Assembly (NCBI GenBank): GCA_002633005.1
Contig: NMRA01000432.1
Location: forward strand, 35,262-99,261
Direction of reading: 5' to 3'
Origin: Phoronis australis
Taxonomy: Eukaryota > Phoronida > Phoronidae
DNA: 64,000 bases
A program made the position numbers and the translations under genes. Below the pieces are notes generated by a model. The model searched no databases and was not told where the DNA came from. It saw nothing but the letters and a program-made list of their open reading frames with translations. Positions 24,301-38,000 of this stretch are shown piece after piece (within the stretch, counting starts at the first letter, position 1; every line of letters begins with the position of its first letter).

Positions 24301-27300
24301 AATAAGAAGAATAAGAATAAAATTGAAGAAAACCCAGGAACAACAGTACTGTGCGCTTACACGCGCAGAGTAACTAGGAACCGGTAATTTGCCGTATTAA
24401 AAACTCAAACATGAACCAAAAACATGAATTTTGAAGAGAGCTTCAACAGAATGAAAGCAAAAACATTGCTTTCTATTACACTTTAATATTGAGTAAACAC
24501 ACGTTTTCATTCTTATATTAATTTTAAGTGAATCAAACTATTTTTCCAAATTTTAATCACACGGAAATTTTATTACGCATCGAGTGTCATTAAAATACGA
24601 ATGTACTAGTGTTTATGTGGTTCAGACTCGGTAAGTTTTCCTAATTCTCCGCTTGGGGCGTTAGTTTTTCGACCGATAACCATTGAGGCGAATGGCAAAA
24701 TGGCGGAGTAGGACCTCCTATTGTAATACACTCCTTGATAATATTGTTGTCCTCAAATCGATATCAGTATAGGCAGGGAGATTAACAACTATAATAACAA
24801 TGAATATGAAAAGGATGACTACTGACACATATATAAAAATTAAAAGACACAATTCCTATACCATAACAAGCACACATAAAAACAAAAACACGGAAAGGCA
24901 TTGAGTAATTAAAATTTGAGTTTGTTGTTATAAATGAATAATAAATTAAAGTGGAAATTAAATTTATTAGAAAAATATTCAAATTTAAGATAAGTAGATG
25001 CGAACCATGAAGCAAAAATGAAGCACGCTGATTGTTAGGTAAGCTGTGGTAAATGGAGGTGACATCAATATTTGAATCATGGAAGAGATGGACTCGATCT
25101 GTTTGATTGACAGGACATTTAAGGAAAAATAATTAACAGTATTCAAGGAGCCACTTTTGCAAATATTGATACGTCTACAAAATTATGCTGAAATCTTTGC
25201 GAATCAAGGAACAGACTGGCTCGTAATTGTCTAAGAACTGTTCCTTTGCTTCTGGTGATAGCTGTTGTTTAAGTAGTTCGTGCTGATGTATAAAACTCCG
25301 ACGACACCCATCTTTTGGCAGAAAGTTTATGCGATTGTAAACTGTGCAAGGAACAACGTTTTGGAAAGATGCTTACTTCTTTGGCTTGACTCGTGCGTTG
25401 AACTGCGCTGCCGACCTCAAATTCGGAGTGCGGACAAACATGATAGTCTGCCGTAATACCCATTAGATCTTGTCATCTGCTTATCGAATGAGTGACTGAG
25501 CGCATGCATAAGTGGGGGAAACCCTGCAGTGACTAGTTTTTCCTTCGCGCCTATTTAAAAAATCGTGAATTTTGTTATTTTTCTGGAATTTTCCTCTAAT
25601 AAAAAATTCTCTGCTGTAAACGTTGCGAAAAGACACTTTCGTCCGGAATTAACTACGACATTAATTTCCAACAAATCCGTCATTTTCAATTTAAACTTTT
25701 AGTATCAGTACTCACATATAAGCTCCAACGTAACAAAAGCTTGGGCTTTAAATTCAGGGTGTTCCTTGTTTTCGCCAAGGCACGTAAATTCCCGGTCTTC
25801 TTTTCTTCCTGCCTTGAAATTCAGTTCCCTGCTGTATATCTTGCCCATATTTGGACCGTCGACGGAGGTGGTTGTCTCCTGGTCTGACCGCCCTTTCCAA
25901 GTTAAAACTATCCCAGGATAAACATTATCAGCGGAACATATTAGTCTGACAGACTGGTGCTCAGCGACTTTTATTTTAGTTCCGCTGCTTAGATCCCCTT
26001 TACCATCGGATATACTTACTTTTGTCGGGCCAACTAAACGAAAAAGAAGAGTAGATTTCTACTATTCCGTAAACAAGTCATGTGAAAATAAAACATTCCT
26101 CCAAAATAGCGCATTGTGGTTTAATCATCATCTACATTATGCCTTCGCCTCTGGTGGGAAGTACTTGCAAATGACAAAATAAGTTTTGTGTGAAAGCGCT
26201 AACACTGAAGATTTAGAGCACTTTCAAAATGTGTTGTTTAAATACATTAAGATACTATTCGGTTTAAGGATCCTTATGAATCCTTGAAACCCAATCTTAG
26301 CCACCTCATAATGGTATATTATGTAATGAAAATGTACCGATACACACGACAGTCAATTTCAGAAAATCTGGTGGCTGAAGGCTAAACATCGAATGAGCGT
26401 TTTCGTTTTCCCATTGTTCAAAGTCTGAACATGAATTTAAAAGGAAACTAAACTTCTTATTTCAAAATCGCTGAAATTACCCGTGTTTTCATAGATGTAT
26501 TTGAAATGTCGGACCCGAGTTTACGAACAAAACGGATAAAATTCAAATTAAACCTAATTTTTCGTATTTGTTATTATTATGATTGCTATGATCCTTGATC
26601 TGAAACCTGTTTTATAAAAGCTGATTTAGAAAAATTCTCTAAGTTTGATGACCGGAACTAGGGCTAAGTTAAGACCGGAAAACAAAATTCAGAAAAGCAT
26701 GTTTCCTGAACCCAAAGTTGCACTTTGGTCTTCGGTCTTAACTTAGACAAAAATTATTCGTGAGCGTACAAATTACGCTTGCAAATTCACAAAAGTAAGG
26801 GAGGCGGTGTATGAAATACGGCTTCAAGAATAGTCTAAGTCTTGGAGTTCTAGAGGGGGGTAGCATTCAGGATACAACTAGGGCCTCGTTTGCTTGAAAA
26901 GACCTTGGTATGGGGGAAAATATCATTTCACACGTGCAGATAAGTTGCACTGCATCTTCTCTTTGACCTTTTGTCAGTTCTCGAAACGTGAACAGGATAA
27001 CTTTAATTTGACATTGTTTAGGGACATAAGTTTGTATAAAATATATTAACGAAATGTGTTCCTTAAGAGGTCATAGTCTTAACTTTGGTCTCACATGTAG
27101 CTTAGACAGATTTTGATCTTAATTGTGGTCTTCAGAAATTTCATAAAACGGGGGCTACCTTTGCCCGATTCCGGTCTAGGTTAAAACAAGAAAGGTTCAC
27201 GAAACGTGCCTCAGGAAACAAAAAATCCCAAAGCTGCGTGTATTTTTTTTTTGTAAATCGCGGAAAATTCAATCGGTCATTAATGTAAAAGACAGTAATT

Positions 27301-30207
27301 TCATGGCCATGTATAAGTGACAAAAACCGAAAAGATTTGAAGTTTAGTTTTATCGGTATTTGCCAAACTGGGGACCAGCAACTTTAAGGTGATTTTTTAG
27401 AAAATTTTGATGCACGTATTCGCAAAGCTGCCAATCCGACGCTGCTGAAACAGTTTCTCAACAAACCATAACACCGGAATCCAGCGCTGGTAATATACAA
27501 AATTCCGACACGATATTTTCAAAACAAGTTTGGTACTTAAAAACTAGATGTGTGGCTGATTTTAAATTTTCATTCTTGAAATTCGTTTTTCAATTCAATC
27601 AACTACAAGTGACATGAAAGCTTACAAGGTGCCTCTATCGTGAAGTCGGTGTCCAGCCATGATTTCGACCTCCAAAACACTATTAAGTACAGTGCTTGAT
27701 TTGGCGACCTGTAGCATGCCAGAGCGACTTTAGACGGTGTCCGACGACCTGGCAAAAATCCCAAGTAACCACGAAGTCGCCACAGCGAGAATCAAAGTTA
27801 AGACACTAATTCACCCGAAATTCGTTTCAAAATTTGTGGTGACTTCCAAAGTTTGAATTAAATAACATTTTTCCGGATTCGCTATCTTTGGCTCACAATT
27901 GTTCTGTTTATTTTGTGAAATCTCAGCATTTGGCACCCTCACCACTCAGCACATATCAAATGCGCTTAAATTACAACAGGATGTAAGAAGACAGAAGTCG
28001 GAATTGTTCGGGAACAAGTCGGCCAATGTCGGAACATGAAATGCGCGCCTCCAGCATATATCCGCCCGTCTGCGTTCTCTGTTGGTAATAGGAGTTGACT
28101 TAGAGAGTAAATGGTGCTAATTTACGGGAAAATAGAAGAGGCATGCGTAATAATCCTGAGAACGGCCGGACGTTTTTTTTATTTTGTGACCTGGGATTTT
28201 TTGCCAAGCCGCATTGGACGAGCTGGCCTAAGCTAAACGTAGAGCACTGAAGTAATTTGACAAACCGTTTTGGATCGGCGACTTTTGTAACATGTCCGAA
28301 AACTAATCGGAATACGACCTTTCAAAAACCTCAAATGAAACCGAATATACATCTGAACGTATTTTCGGAAAGGGAAGCGTATTTTCGGAAACTGTGGCAA
28401 GCAATTTATGGTGCAGTTTAAAGCAAATTTTACGTCTTTTTTATGCAGTTGTTGAATTTCACTAGTAAGAATTTTGCTCATCCACTCTAATTTCGCATTC
28501 AACGAATACGGTGCTTTCAACTGTCCTCCACACTGTTCTAACACGGCTTGTTACAAATAAAGTCACCCGGTATATCATTAAATGATAGTCGTTTGAGTGA
28601 AATCGTGGTTCCAAACTATTATGTCTTTCCAAAATAAACAAAATTGTACAACAAACAATATTTCCATAAAACGTCCATGGCCTTCTTTACGGTAACAGTA
28701 TGTTTTGAAAACCTGATGGATTATTCTGAAATGCGTACATGTTATATGTTTGTTGTCGAAAATTCCCAGTATGAAGACCTGAAACCCAGAATACGACTCC
28801 TAAAGGAACGCTATACCATTGTTTTACAGTTACGATGGAAAGCCGAGTTTTTGGAGCTGACTTCCACACTAAACACTCACCGTGCGCCCCAACCGGTAAA
28901 TCGCTGAATTGAAAACATGTAGTGGTGTAATTTTAACACCGTTATGGTGTCTTGTTCTGTTTCTGGTTTTAAGTGATAATAATTCCTGTTGCGTTGGGAC
29001 GGTGATTCACACTTTCCCGAAGGATTCGACCAGGCTCCAATATTGGCTGACCAGTATTTGGTCAAAGGATTTTGCCTGTTAACTCAACCTATGACAAAGT
29101 CAAACACTTTAATTTAGTTCAAGCTCTTTGTTCAGTCAGAATTTTCTCCATCGTTGTCGCCATTCTAGACGTCTCTAATGAAGGACTTCAAATATCCACG
29201 AATTTTCCCCTCTTCTTGAACAATGCATTGGACTATGCTGCCATTTTCGATGTTGTTCATATTCGTGCATCCTTTTAAACAACAGCGCAGCCAGAATTAA
29301 TCAACTAAGAGAGGCCACACGCAAAACTGAGCGGCAGAGGGCAAACATGAGTGACATCCCGGGGGCACTTTACGCGAATTTGAACCGAGCTTCGCCCGAG
29401 GTAAGGATTTTTTGTAATTAACATTAAGCTTCCCGGGGTAACAGGCTGGTGCTTTCCAATGTGCAATATGTTGAGACTCATGTGTACCTACCAGAAATAC
29501 CCACAGAGAAATGTTTCTTTTCAGAGCATTTTTAGCTTGACTATGAGACTATTTTATCGTAGTAATTAGTTTCCCTTTCTTCGCCTCGTTTTCAGGTCCG
29601 CAATGGATAATTAGGTCTGGTGCTAATGATTCCTAATCAGTTCACAAAAAGGGGCTTTTCTCCAATATTTTGACCAGGTGAAAGTTATTGGAAATCTCTC
29701 CGATCTGTTTGAGAAAGTCAACTTTAAGTCAACATGCGCGTGGCTGCAAAAACACGCTTACATGTAATTTGCCGTAGAATGGCACAATAATGAAATTTCA
29801 CAACCTCATCCGGAGAGGAATGTCCTCTAACTCGGAGATCGAAACCATACTTACATCTCACGACTAACTTCACAGTTCCTGTCACAGCACGGGCCATTTG
29901 TCTCAAGTTAGGTGTTCTTATGGCAGAGCACGTCAACTCCTTCCCATTGTGCTTTTCTTCCACCGTCAGCTGGAGCTGGCTGTTATAATTGTCGTGGTAG
30001 TTGGTGGGATCTGCAACCGGCGTACCGTGCGACCACGTTACCGTCACGCCGGGGTACACTTCGAAAATAGTGCATGTCAACTTCAACGTTTCTGCGGCGT
30101 TGACGATCACGGTCGGCTTTCTCTTCTTGGATAGATCAAGAATGTACACTGCTTTGGGCCCATCTGAAAACGAAATACCCACCCTTTACAGCCAACTTTC
30201 CTCTTCG

Positions 30208-30276
<69 letters not shown>

Positions 30277-32033
30277 CATTGAAAAGTAAGCTGTTCTTGG
30301 CTTTAATTAGTTTGTACACTAAACTTTCGTAGTGTCTACACAAGTGTCTTTCATTGAATGGTAGTTGATATAGAGGATCACCCAGTGTAAATGGAGTCAC
30401 GAACAGATATATATGAGTAAATATGTAATACAATTATGTACAAAACATTTCATAATAAAACAGTAGCGGTACTTCGACTATACATCAGTCATCAAAGGCA
30501 AATAAATTTAAGAATCATAAACGCTATCGTGTAAGATACATGAAGCAAGAACAATGACATTAAACACGACTATAAGGTTGCATACATAAGAGCGCAATTA
30601 CAGAAGGAATTGTCATGGAAACTAATGTATTATGAAACATTGCAAAAATTTAATAGAATACATAGGTGTTACAAGTTATGGACATTATTTATACAACGAC
30701 AAGGTACGATGGAACCCAGTATCTTGGGAATTTATGTCAGGAGTTTCAGTTTTTATTATTAAAGTTCGAGTATTTTCAAACGAAAGGAGTCACGTTCGAA
30801 ATACCTGACAATGGTATTGTCAACAATATCTGAACGAGCAATTTTCTGTTTGTGGAGTGTTTGGAAGTGATCTTAAATTGATCCATTCTGTAAATGCATA
30901 GATAACCGGCGAGATAAAGCGCAAGTTGTATAACCAAAATACCTTGAGCAATCAGCGTTTGAACGAATACATTCGTTGTGGGGGCAATTGAACTAATAAA
31001 TCAAGTCAAGTAAGCTGTTCTTGGCTTTAATTAGTTTGTACAACAAACTTTCGTAGTGTCTACACAAGTGTCTTTCATCGGTTGCAGAAGCCTATGTGTT
31101 TAAAACAAGCAAGTGGTTGTACCAAGAAACTATTCTACCGCAACCAATTCCATTCACGTTATATTGAAGACGAACAAGTATTAAAACAAATCATCCATAA
31201 TAATGTTAAGACCGTTAAGCCAGAAGATAGCTTTAAGTTAATTATATATTACCAAAACCATAAAACTAAAGATCTTGTTGTTAAAAACAATACTTGCTCA
31301 AAGTCTGTCCAAGTGTTAGCCAAAACTGACTTGATTTATCAGTTCAATTGCCTCCACAACGAATGTATTCGTTCAAACACTGATTGCTCAAGGTATGTTG
31401 GTTATACAACTTGCGCTTTATCTCGCCGGTTATCTATGCATTTACAGAATGGATCAATTAAAGATCACTTCCAAACACTCCACAAACAGAAAATTTCTCG
31501 TTCAGATATTGTTGAAAGTACCATCGTCAGGTATTTCGAACGTGACTCCTTTCGTTTGAAAATACTCGAAGCTTTAATAATAAAAACTGAAACTCCTGAT
31601 ATAAATTCCCAAGATACTGGGTTCCATCGTACCTTGTCGTTATATAAATAATGTCCATAAGTTGTAACACCTATGTATTTTATTAAATTTTATAACGTTT
31701 CATAGTACATTGGTTTCCATGACAATTCCTTCTGTAATTGCGCTCTTATGTATGCAACTTTATATTCGTGTTTAATGTCATTGTTCTTGTTTCATGTATC
31801 TTACACGATAGCGATAGCGTTTATGATTTTTAAATTTATTTACTCATATATATGTGTTCGTGATGCCACTTACACTGGGCGATCTATTATATCAACTACC
31901 ATCCGATGAAAGACACTTGTGTAGACACTACGAAAGTTTGTTGTACAAACTAATTAAAGCAAAGAACAGCTTACTTTGCAATGGAACATATACATACATA
32001 TACATATACATATACGTATACGTATACGTATAC

Positions 32034-32071
<38 letters not shown>

Positions 32072-35000
32072 CCGTCCACAGCTACCACTGCCTGCCAGGA
32101 ACATGCTACTTATTAGGTTGCTTGTTGGTAGTTTCATCTTTCTTCATAACATGCGTGCCTGCTCCTTGGATGTTTGGGGTCTCCTGTTTAACGCGTATTG
32201 TTTACTCTGTATTGTTTGGTGGTACAGACTACTGTGGCATAAGGGGATGCAAATTATCTCACTCAGGAGTCGGTCGAAAAGGTTAGTGTCTCTCTAGATA
32301 ATGTTTTCATCGTAAATCATTCCACCTTGCTGAAGTATTTTTTTAATCATCAACTAACGGCCGACCGCTTTCCCCGGTAATCGCAAGCTATCGGAAGATT
32401 TTCGAACAGCTTCATGAAATTGGCCGGCGGTCCAATGATGAGCAGATTGTCCACTGAATGAAATTACTTGACTGGTCTTTCATTGCTCGATCTCCAGTTG
32501 ACGTCCAAGCGACTTGAACACACAAAATGAATGGTTTTGCAGGAGCGAATAAGACCGCAGTAACATCTGAGCAAAACACCAAGTGGCAGGCTTATTGTAG
32601 ATTTTTCAAAGGCTTTCGATAAGATCCCACACGAAGTGCTTTGGTTTCATCTCCAAAAACTGGGATCCGCAACCGGAGTAGCGTGCGATATGTCACATCT
32701 TTTCTCATGGAAAAACTGGTCAATTGATCCGTTTGGTTTTATTCGAGATAATTTCTTTCCGTTCTTCAGTGATTCTGTTTTCAAGAAATTATTTGAATAC
32801 CGTAAATTGCACGCTGCAATGTCATCCACTTTATCAAATTTGTGGGAAAAGATTTTCGTACATTATCACGGCATTACGGCACACGAGGACAACCGATACG
32901 CATTGTGGAGAGAAAGGTGACTTCAGTAGCAATTTCATCTTTAGTACACATCGCCAATGCAAAAACACTCCACTTGTTTTCCATTATTTTTAGTTGTGAA
33001 ATAGTTCTGTCAAACAAATATACCCCTAATAGATAAGAATCTTCTCTGCTGATTTGAGTATAGATTATGCATTAAGTCATTCCAAGCTTTCAGTGATGTC
33101 AGACCGGTGTTTACGAGGTTACAATCCGTTCCACAATGCATTTGAAAATCGAATCTCATCAGCGCTACTAGTATACGTTTTGCTGTAGATGAGATAACCC
33201 AAATTCTAACCATTAATCTGCAATTGAACCAATATTATTCTAAGAAAAAAGCTACAGAAAATCATTCAAATAAGAGACATCTGTAATGCTAAACTACAAA
33301 TACGTAGTTTGGTGGTGAACTTCTGACCCAATGACGAGACTCAACTGATAACACAGAGTCTGAGTTTGAGACTAAACCCGTCTGAAAATCGACTAATTGC
33401 TACGGATTGCAATCACATTAAGAATGCGTCACGTTTCGTTTAAATCCGATAATATGCTATTCATATATCATCTTGGAACTCTTTCCCCCAAAATTGCTAA
33501 TAACCTCACATCTCTAGCCTGGGGGCGGGTTAACTGAAAAGTGACATGCCCCGCGCCTCTGATGCCTTACATCTTGCTGCCAAAATCCAACCGACCTTTT
33601 TGAGTTCGAGATGGCAACCGTGCACCCAAACTTACAATGTACACGTGAGGGCACTCAGAAATCACTCGTTCATACCTGATAACAAAACTTAAACGGGGAC
33701 ATCTTTCGAGCATCGCTGGATATGAGACGAATGTCTAAGTCACATCACGTATCCGTCATCAATCATAACCTTGGACATTCCGAAGTAATTTCCTAATTCA
33801 TTGACCTGGTCTTTATTCATTTTCATTGAAATTAAGGCTCAGTTTTCATACATTTACAGAAATCTCGACAAGTAAAATAGAAGCACACAATGAAGAATTG
33901 ATGGACTAACATTAGTGAGTAAACAATGTCAGCAAATGCGCTTAACGCTTAGGGAACGTAGTGGGGTTCCCATTGGAACTGTTTCATGTAACCTTGCAGA
34001 GAGGGGTGGCATCAGCAGAGTACATGAACTCCTAAGATAAGCACAACAAGTACAAGATTACTGGAGATCTCCACTTAGGAGAAAAGAAGTTTAGATTTCT
34101 TGCTTGTGTAGCGTATTTAGAATACACGACAAAACACAAACAATCGCAGACAACCTGTGCTTTCAGAAGTGCCGGCTGTGGAAGCTGAGTGCGCTGGGCT
34201 GAGGGAGATGCATATTTTGTACTGGAGTATATGATGTGAGTGTGTTTTTAAGCCTGCACTCAAGAACAAAACAAACTGTGACACTTATCACCACATAATA
34301 GAAAATTGTCACTAACGATAACGTAAAAAGGATCAACGGCAATAAGCATAACGGGAATACATCTACATTAACATCTAACACGATAGAGTTATTGTCAAGC
34401 GTATCAAAGAAGATGTATTTTTAACTAAAACGTCATTCCATAGTTTGTTTCGATTAAATGCAAAGATTCTACTTCCTTTCTCATCTAGACACTTTATACA
34501 TTTACACACATTATCCGTGTACGCTCGGTTGCATTAAACCGCATTAAGTATATTTAGACCCATGAGCCCATATGCGATAAAGGCACTCACAGTGTAGATC
34601 CAGCACCAAGTTGTTGAACGCGGATTTTCCAGTGACCAAGTTCCTGACAATGCATTTCACGTAGTACAATCCCTTTGCAGCAGTGAACTCTGCCTGACTG
34701 GTGTATACTTTGAAACTATTAACGCCGTCTTTCACTCTTTCCTCGTGTAGAACGAGTTTGCTTGGTTCGTATTCCCACTCGATCGTTCCCTTTTCAACGA
34801 GAGAATAATATAAGTGATTCGCATATGATGCTATTTTTCGAGCAAATTATGCTTTTTGCTAACAGGGTACCACTAGACGATAAAGGGTGTATTGAGTGGG
34901 CCGCGGATAACCATAATTTTCGAAATAAAAATATGGGAATTTCAGCTTAACACCTACAAATGACATGCCGATGACGTTTGTGGTAATGCCCATAGGAGTG

Positions 35001-38000
35001 GTGCCCCTCGCCCTCCTCAAATCCGCCCACACGTAAGGGATACCCAGCACGAAATAAGTATCACATTGACAATAAAACAGTACGATGCCTTGCTACCAGC
35101 AGTACTTCATTTGACTTATATTCTCGGCCACTTCAACAGCTTGATTAGACCTCTAAACTTGCAAAAATTCTGCTCAGAGCATAACATTCATAAGCCCCAT
35201 AACTTGGTGAACAATAAGACGCACAATTTCAATAAAAACGACATCTTTAACTCGAAGAAATTTATCTGTCATTTTCTTTCACTTGTAAATCATCGATTTC
35301 CAGTTTAAATGTGGGTAGCATGTCGTCGGGATATGCGAGAGTCGAGAAAGGTAGATCGATTCATTGCAATGTTTATAGTTCAGTATCTGGTATAAATAGA
35401 TTATTGCACATTATCAGTTATCCCCCTTTAGTTATCTAGATTACGGAGGATAACGTATTTTCCCTATAATCATCTATATGTATTTATCAACAGGAAAATG
35501 ACGTCAATGGATACTCTGTCACAATTGTATAAAATTGTAACACAATGCAGATATACTTACGTTCGGCGATACATTATCGCTCTTGCAGGTCAGACTAAAT
35601 TTCTCTCCTTCACACACCGTCATTTTCGACATGGAAGCATATTTTATTCCATTTCCGTCTTCCAGTAGAACGTCGTTTGGCCCATCTGCAATAATTTGAA
35701 CTAAATGCTGACGAAACTTTATTCTAAAAGACCAACTAGAAAGCAGCTACCTTGGTAACTATACACCAGCGAAGAAATGACATACTTGGAAGCTATGCTA
35801 ATGAACAGATTCCTGATGCTAACTTATCCACGCTACAGCAAAATGGTTCCTATGAATTTGGGATCCGCATCATATCCATAGGGCTCCTCGAAAGTTATGG
35901 CCATCTATGAAAGGTGGAAAATACATCGACCATAGCTTGAAGACGATTGGCGAACGGGTAAAAAATTTATGACGAATTCATGGTGGCTTCTCAAATAACT
36001 GCCATACACAACAGTGGAGGATTTAGGGGGGACAAGGGGGCCATGGCGGCCCCACACATTCTCCCATATTCCATTTGGCAGTTCGGGGTTGCGAATGTCT
36101 CACGGACCAATACTCTGCCCTGCCCCCCTAACTCAAAATCCTTTATCCGTCCATGTACAATGGCAGCGAAGACGTCGCTTCAAAAAAGATTTAGTTCTTT
36201 TAATTCTGTCATACTAAAATCCTGAAAATATTTACAGAAAACGTGCACTAGCAACGAGGCTGTCTTTTTCTTGAAGTCTGGTGCGTCACTGGACAAAGAG
36301 CAATCTACGACGAGGTCGGTACACTTGACAGTGTTTGTAAAAACGACTTTTTTCGACACGAACTCGCCCCATTCACAACTGGTTCGGATTTCGTTCTCAT
36401 TTGAATTTTGGATGCAGGTGTCTCTTTGCCCACTTCTCTCGGTTACCTCCAAAGAAGCGCGTTTATACGTGCACCCGCTTTGGCACATTAAAACTCCCGT
36501 GCTTCCTTTGTATGTGATATAGGAGCCACCTAAATTGTCCTTCTTCGCAGCATCGTTGGTGAAATATACTTCATCAGGACCACCTAAACAAGAAGAAAAA
36601 TGCGGATATTTGAAATGCGCCACGCAGCATCGCAAACAGTATGCTTCTAGGTGTGCTTATTGGCATCATAAAATGGCCACTAAATTGCGCAAAGTACGTC
36701 AAACCTCGCCGAAAATGAGAAGATGAGTAGTCTGGTCCATTCATCTGGTGTAACGTTAACAGGAACACAATTGCCATTGTTCAGGATCTTGGTGGGACTT
36801 TTAAGTGATACTCCTACAGATGCACATGCTTGCCACTAGGGGCACCACAGTTCTCAGACCCATCCGAAAAACAACGTAAGCCAAGGTCTTTTGCTCAGGA
36901 ACACAAACACATTCTTTGAGCAATTTGCCTGATAAAATGGCAAACACCAAAAGCCGGACTCAAAATAATAAAAATAGTCACTAGGTGCTGCAAATCACAT
37001 GTACAGTTAAGTCGAATCCGTTCAAAAATGGACATGGATTTGTTACCTTCCTAACAAAAAACCTTTTTCCAAATTTCTGGAAAATCTACCGAAAAAATTA
37101 AAGATACATATGGAAATGGAAACATGTAAATGTCACCACAAGCAGCACAGTTGTCGGATTTGTCTGAGACTCGTCGTCATCCGTTGTCAGCTAAATTTGT
37201 CAAATTTGACAAAGATCCTGCAAAGGTTTGGGAGATACAGCCGCGGAGTGACGCAAAAAATGTCACTAGCGAACCCATAGAGGAACTTGTCCGAAACCCG
37301 GTGTCAGCCACTATCTTCTCAACGTAAATACATCTGCTAATAGTCAGAGGCAGACTCCAAAAGCGGACTCAAAAACTTAATCAAAATAGTCACTAAGTAA
37401 CGTAAAATCCATACGAAAATTTGGAAGGTGTCGTCACCGCCCCAGTTCCATACACACGTAAGTTCGGACGAATACGGCAGTACCGGAAAGTCTGCCAGAT
37501 AAAGATCCAGGATGAACTGTGTCAATTTTGAGCTTTGACGGTCTTTGGACGACTCTGGTGTCAACGACAGAAACACGGAATGGGCACGAGCCCTACACCG
37601 ATGGCCGTGGAACTCCCCAAACAATAACGGCAGGACGACGGATAAACACAGCAAAGACATGGGAAGCCCCGGATGACTGAACATTGACCAACACAGCGGC
37701 TACACGGACCACCCCACATGTCCTTATCACCCGTGTTCACCACGGACGAACACGACAGTTTTGAAATCCCAAACTGCTGTCTTACGGTGTTGGCTTCTCG
37801 GGATTCCAAGGACCTTACAAAACGTTCCAGGACAAGCAGTGATTGCAACTGACTATTACGTGCACGGCGGCTAAACGGCTCACGCGCCAGGTCGTACCAG
37901 ATATGATCCGTGAGACTGAGGCGTAAGCAGAAACCTAAATGCACAATTTCAAGAAAATCCATCAAGGAACTCCAAACCTAAAACAGTTAATTTGTCGCTA

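Noticed and set aside
30001-30433. ORFs with poly(CV) or poly(TH)
   Set aside because: Translation of a (GT)n microsatellite.
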